Assembly (NCBI GenBank): GCA_030146875.1
Contig: JASLAX010000206.1
Span: 1 to 17,356 of the forward strand
Length of the DNA stretch: 17,356 nt
Reading direction: 5' to 3'
Source: Longimicrobiaceae bacterium
GTDB lineage: Bacteria > Gemmatimonadota > Gemmatimonadetes > Longimicrobiales > Longimicrobiaceae
Shown here piece after piece: positions 16,467 to 17,356 of the stretch. Both the position numbers and the translations under genes were made by a program. The notes under the pieces were generated by a model, which was given only the letters and a program-made list of their open reading frames with translations, made no database searches and was not told the DNA's origin. How positions within the stretch are numbered: position 1 is the stretch's first letter; each line of letters begins with the position of its first letter.

Positions 16467-16500
16467 GCCGGCCCGCTCCGGACGTTCGGAGCGGGCCGGC
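16467..16500 (+). terminator. Hairpin 2: perfect 14-bp GC-rich inverted repeat
   Basis: Arms 16467-16480 (gccggcccgctccg) and 16487-16500 are perfect reverse complements around a six-base loop (gacgtt). The stem is very GC-rich. Downstream the sequence is gtcgttggtgg, so a classical U tract is missing; such hairpins are common at gene ends in GC-rich genomes. It is symmetric, so it could also stop transcripts coming from the minus-strand genes at 16551-17356. Confidence 0.7.
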
Positions 16501-16550
16501 GTCGTTGGTGGTCCGGCCACAATGCCGCTGCGCCGGCATCGGCGGCAGCT

Positions 16551-16844
16551 CTCCGGGCCGTACCACCGGTCCCGCTTGTACATCTGCCCGCTGGCGTCGC
16601 GGCCACCTTCGATCAGGCTGCCCATCCAGGCGCTGGAGCCACGCGGCCGGCTGCGGTCGTTCTGCCACAGGTACGGCGCGGGCCAGCCGACGTGCACGCG
16701 ATCTCGCCCAAAGTCGGCGGACTCGCGCGCCCCCCGCCCGCCGCGGTTGACCGGCAGGGTGCATGTGTTGAGCTGTGAGGACGGGGGCCTCCTGCACAAG
16801 CCGCCCAGAACCAGTAATCCGACCGCCGCGATGCGTCGACGCAT
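16551..16844 (-). pseudogene. Small signal-peptide-like ORF running into an RHS-core-like remnant
   Basis: On the minus strand an ATG at 16844 is preceded by AAAGGAG at 16856-16850, five bases away, so translation starts here are credible. It lies 18 bases after the stop of the SUKH gene. The first residues (MRRRIAAVGLLVLGGLC) look like a short export signal, though the cysteine context is not a clean lipobox. Residues 73-97 (nucleotides 16628-16554) read WMGSLIEGGRDASGQMYKRDRWYGP. This resembles the RHS-repeat-associated core (DASG-x-x-Y-x-R-N-R-Y-Y-DP), but the expected continuation GRFTQEDPIGLAGG is not there, and the other two frames do not supply it. The frame stays open through the hairpin and antisense into the NRPS until 15945, with a composition that looks non-coding. 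I read it as a decayed or rearranged gene tip. The true 3' end is not evident. It could instead be a small secreted protein I do not know. Confidence 0.5.
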
Positions 16845-16862
16845 GGTGACTCCTTTCAGGTC

Positions 16863-17219
16863 TCACATTTCCAATGCAGCGGTGCGCATTCGGCCTTCGC
16901 TATCATACAAGGATGCGTACCGCTCTACCTCACTCACGAGCATTTCGTCAAACGAGGGCCATGTTTCGAGCACTGCAGGGTCACCTCGCCCGCACCGAAA
17001 TACCTCGCCTGATGAATTGAGGATACCCAAGCGATCACCGGTGTCCGCGTAGTAGCCAACGAAGAATGCATCGGCAGAGGCTCCTGGCACCCGAGCCCCA
17101 AGGTTTGGACGAAATACGTCAAACGGTTGGACCGGTGCGGTAGGCGATCGGTCGAGGATCGTTCGTATTCCATAGATGGAGAGGTCGCGAGAGAACAGTA
17201 TCAGTCCGTTGGCCAATCT
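16863..17219 (-). CDS. SMI1/KNR4 (SUKH) family immunity-like protein, N-terminus lost
   Basis: The readable product is about 118 residues, ending at TGA 16863-16865. It begins in the middle of a SUKH-type fold with RLANGLILF, then SIYGIR, a D-AFFVGYYADTGDRLGILNS strand pair, a G-V-RC turn and the C-terminal WPSFDEMLVSEVERYASLYD helix. That is the pattern of bacterial SMI1/KNR4 proteins, many of which are immunity proteins for polymorphic toxins. About 40-50 residues that normally precede the ANG block are missing. The only start available is TTG at 17216, without a ribosome-binding site, and the frame then runs into the end of an IS element. So the gene was most likely truncated by the insertion. 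GC content (about 48-57% in sampled lines) is far below the NRPS genes, which suggests foreign origin. Family call is good; the cognate toxin is not in the window. Confidence 0.72.
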   Translation of the reverse strand, partial: RLANGLILFSRDLSIYGIRTILDRSPTAPVQPFDVFRPNLGARVPGASADAFFVGYYADTGDRLGILNSSGEVFRCGRGDPAVLETWPSFDEMLVSEVERYASLYDSEGRMRTAALEM

Positions 17220-17220
17220 A

Positions 17221-17356
17221 AGAGTGTGTTTAAGAATTGTCGATCCTGCGGACCATGAGCTGGATCATAGCGAGGTGGATCATGGCTTCGCTGGCTGTGG
17301 TCCGCTCCTCGTAGTCCTTGCTGAGCCGACGATATTGCCCGAACCAGGCGAAGGTG
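17221..17356 (-). mobile_element. End of an IS5-family insertion sequence (rest outside window)
   Basis: The transposase 3' end is followed by only about nine bases before the boundary with the SUKH gene, as expected for an IS end. The sequence at the edge (agagtgtgtttaagaatt) is a plausible terminal inverted repeat. The bases just outside (ccaatcta) contain CTA/TA, compatible with the short target sites used by this family. The exact edge and the target duplication cannot be confirmed because the other end is not in the window. Confidence 0.7.
17230..17356 (-). CDS. IS5-family transposase, C-terminal end (partial)
   Basis: Reading the minus strand from 17355 gives 41 residues and a TAA (17230-17232): TFAWFGQYRRLSKDYEERTT, then ASEAMIHLAMIQLMVRRIDNS. 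The TFAW-x-x-x-x-RRLSKDYE block followed by SEAMI-x-x-AM-x-x-LM-x-RR is the familiar C-terminal end of IS5-family DDE transposases and includes the region with the last catalytic Glu. The protein cuts and joins DNA at the ends of its own element. The N-terminal majority lies beyond the window edge, so whether this copy is intact is unknown. It reads towards the SUKH gene on the same strand. Confidence 0.85.
   Translation of the reverse strand, partial: TFAWFGQYRRLSKDYEERTTASEAMIHLAMIQLMVRRIDNS

Noticed and set aside
3954..16778. A 4274-residue open frame in another + frame through the second NRPS gene
   Set aside because: Arg/Gly/Ala-rich out-of-frame translation with no domains; the NRPS frame carries all core motifs.
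16827..16844. Lipoprotein call for the small minus-strand ORF
   Set aside because: The cysteine is preceded by G-G-L rather than a normal L-[AS]-[GA] lipobox, so lipidation is not supported.
3382..16866. A 4494-residue open frame antisense to the whole second NRPS gene
   Set aside because: It is a by-product of very high GC at third positions. The translation is low in complexity (His, Arg, Gly, Gln, Val rich), has no recognisable domain, and mirrors the NRPS codons.
16436..17052. Plus-strand open frames of 104 and 176 residues after the NRPS
   Set aside because: They lie opposite the RHS-like ORF and the SUKH gene, lack a ribosome-binding site and show no family pattern.
1..17356. CRISPR arrays, tRNA or rRNA genes, riboswitches
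   Set aside because: No regularly spaced short repeats and no tRNA-like or rRNA-like sequence were seen on either strand. The repeats present are NRPS domain repeats.

Overview
The window is GC-rich (sampled lines of the NRPS region about 70-72% G+C, and the region generally looks like 70-80%) and is dominated by a multi-protein non-ribosomal peptide synthetase (NRPS) assembly line on the + strand. GC content, the style of the NRPS modules and an RHS-like fragment are compatible with a Gemmatimonadota (Longimicrobiaceae-like) or Myxococcota-type bacterium. This is an inference from style; no taxonomic marker gene is present.

Layout. (1) 2-3406: the 3' part of an NRPS gene whose 5' end lies outside the window. 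It holds the end of a carrier (T) domain, one complete condensation-adenylation-thiolation (C-A-T) module and an acidic tail. (2) 3403-16422: a complete 4339-residue NRPS with four C-A-T modules and another acidic tail, overlapping the first gene by ATGA. (3) 16423-16500: two consecutive hairpins, a likely terminator. (4) 16551-17356, minus strand: an accessory-type strip. Reading leftwards it has the 3' end of an IS5-family transposase, a SUKH (SMI1/KNR4) immunity-like gene that seems to have lost its N-terminus to the IS, and a small open frame with a good ribosome-binding site. That frame starts like a signal peptide and runs into a short RHS-core-like piece.

How it works together. The two NRPSs should act in series. 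The acidic tail of the first (about 3281-3403) faces a basic N-terminal helix in the second, so the chain can pass from the gene 1 carrier to the first C domain of gene 2. Five complete modules are visible. Every C domain has an intact HHxxxDG motif, every A domain an intact A3 loop and A10 lysine, and every T domain its LGGHS serine. There is no epimerase, methyltransferase, reductase or thioesterase. Ten-residue specificity codes read from the sequence are, in gene order: DAMHVGGLAK, DGESWGAIVK, DAEAVGAISK, DAFFLGVTFK (Val/Ile-like) and DAMHVGGLAK again. The last module of gene 2 is a close copy of the last module of gene 1, with stretches of about 100 identical bases, and ends in the same kind of tail. 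The same monomer is therefore expected twice, and chain release must be provided by something outside this window.

The flank beyond 16500 is different in character. It has lower GC in the SUKH gene (about 48-57% in sampled lines), minus-strand orientation, an IS end and toxin/immunity-type remnants. It looks like a decayed polymorphic-toxin island abutting the biosynthetic cluster.
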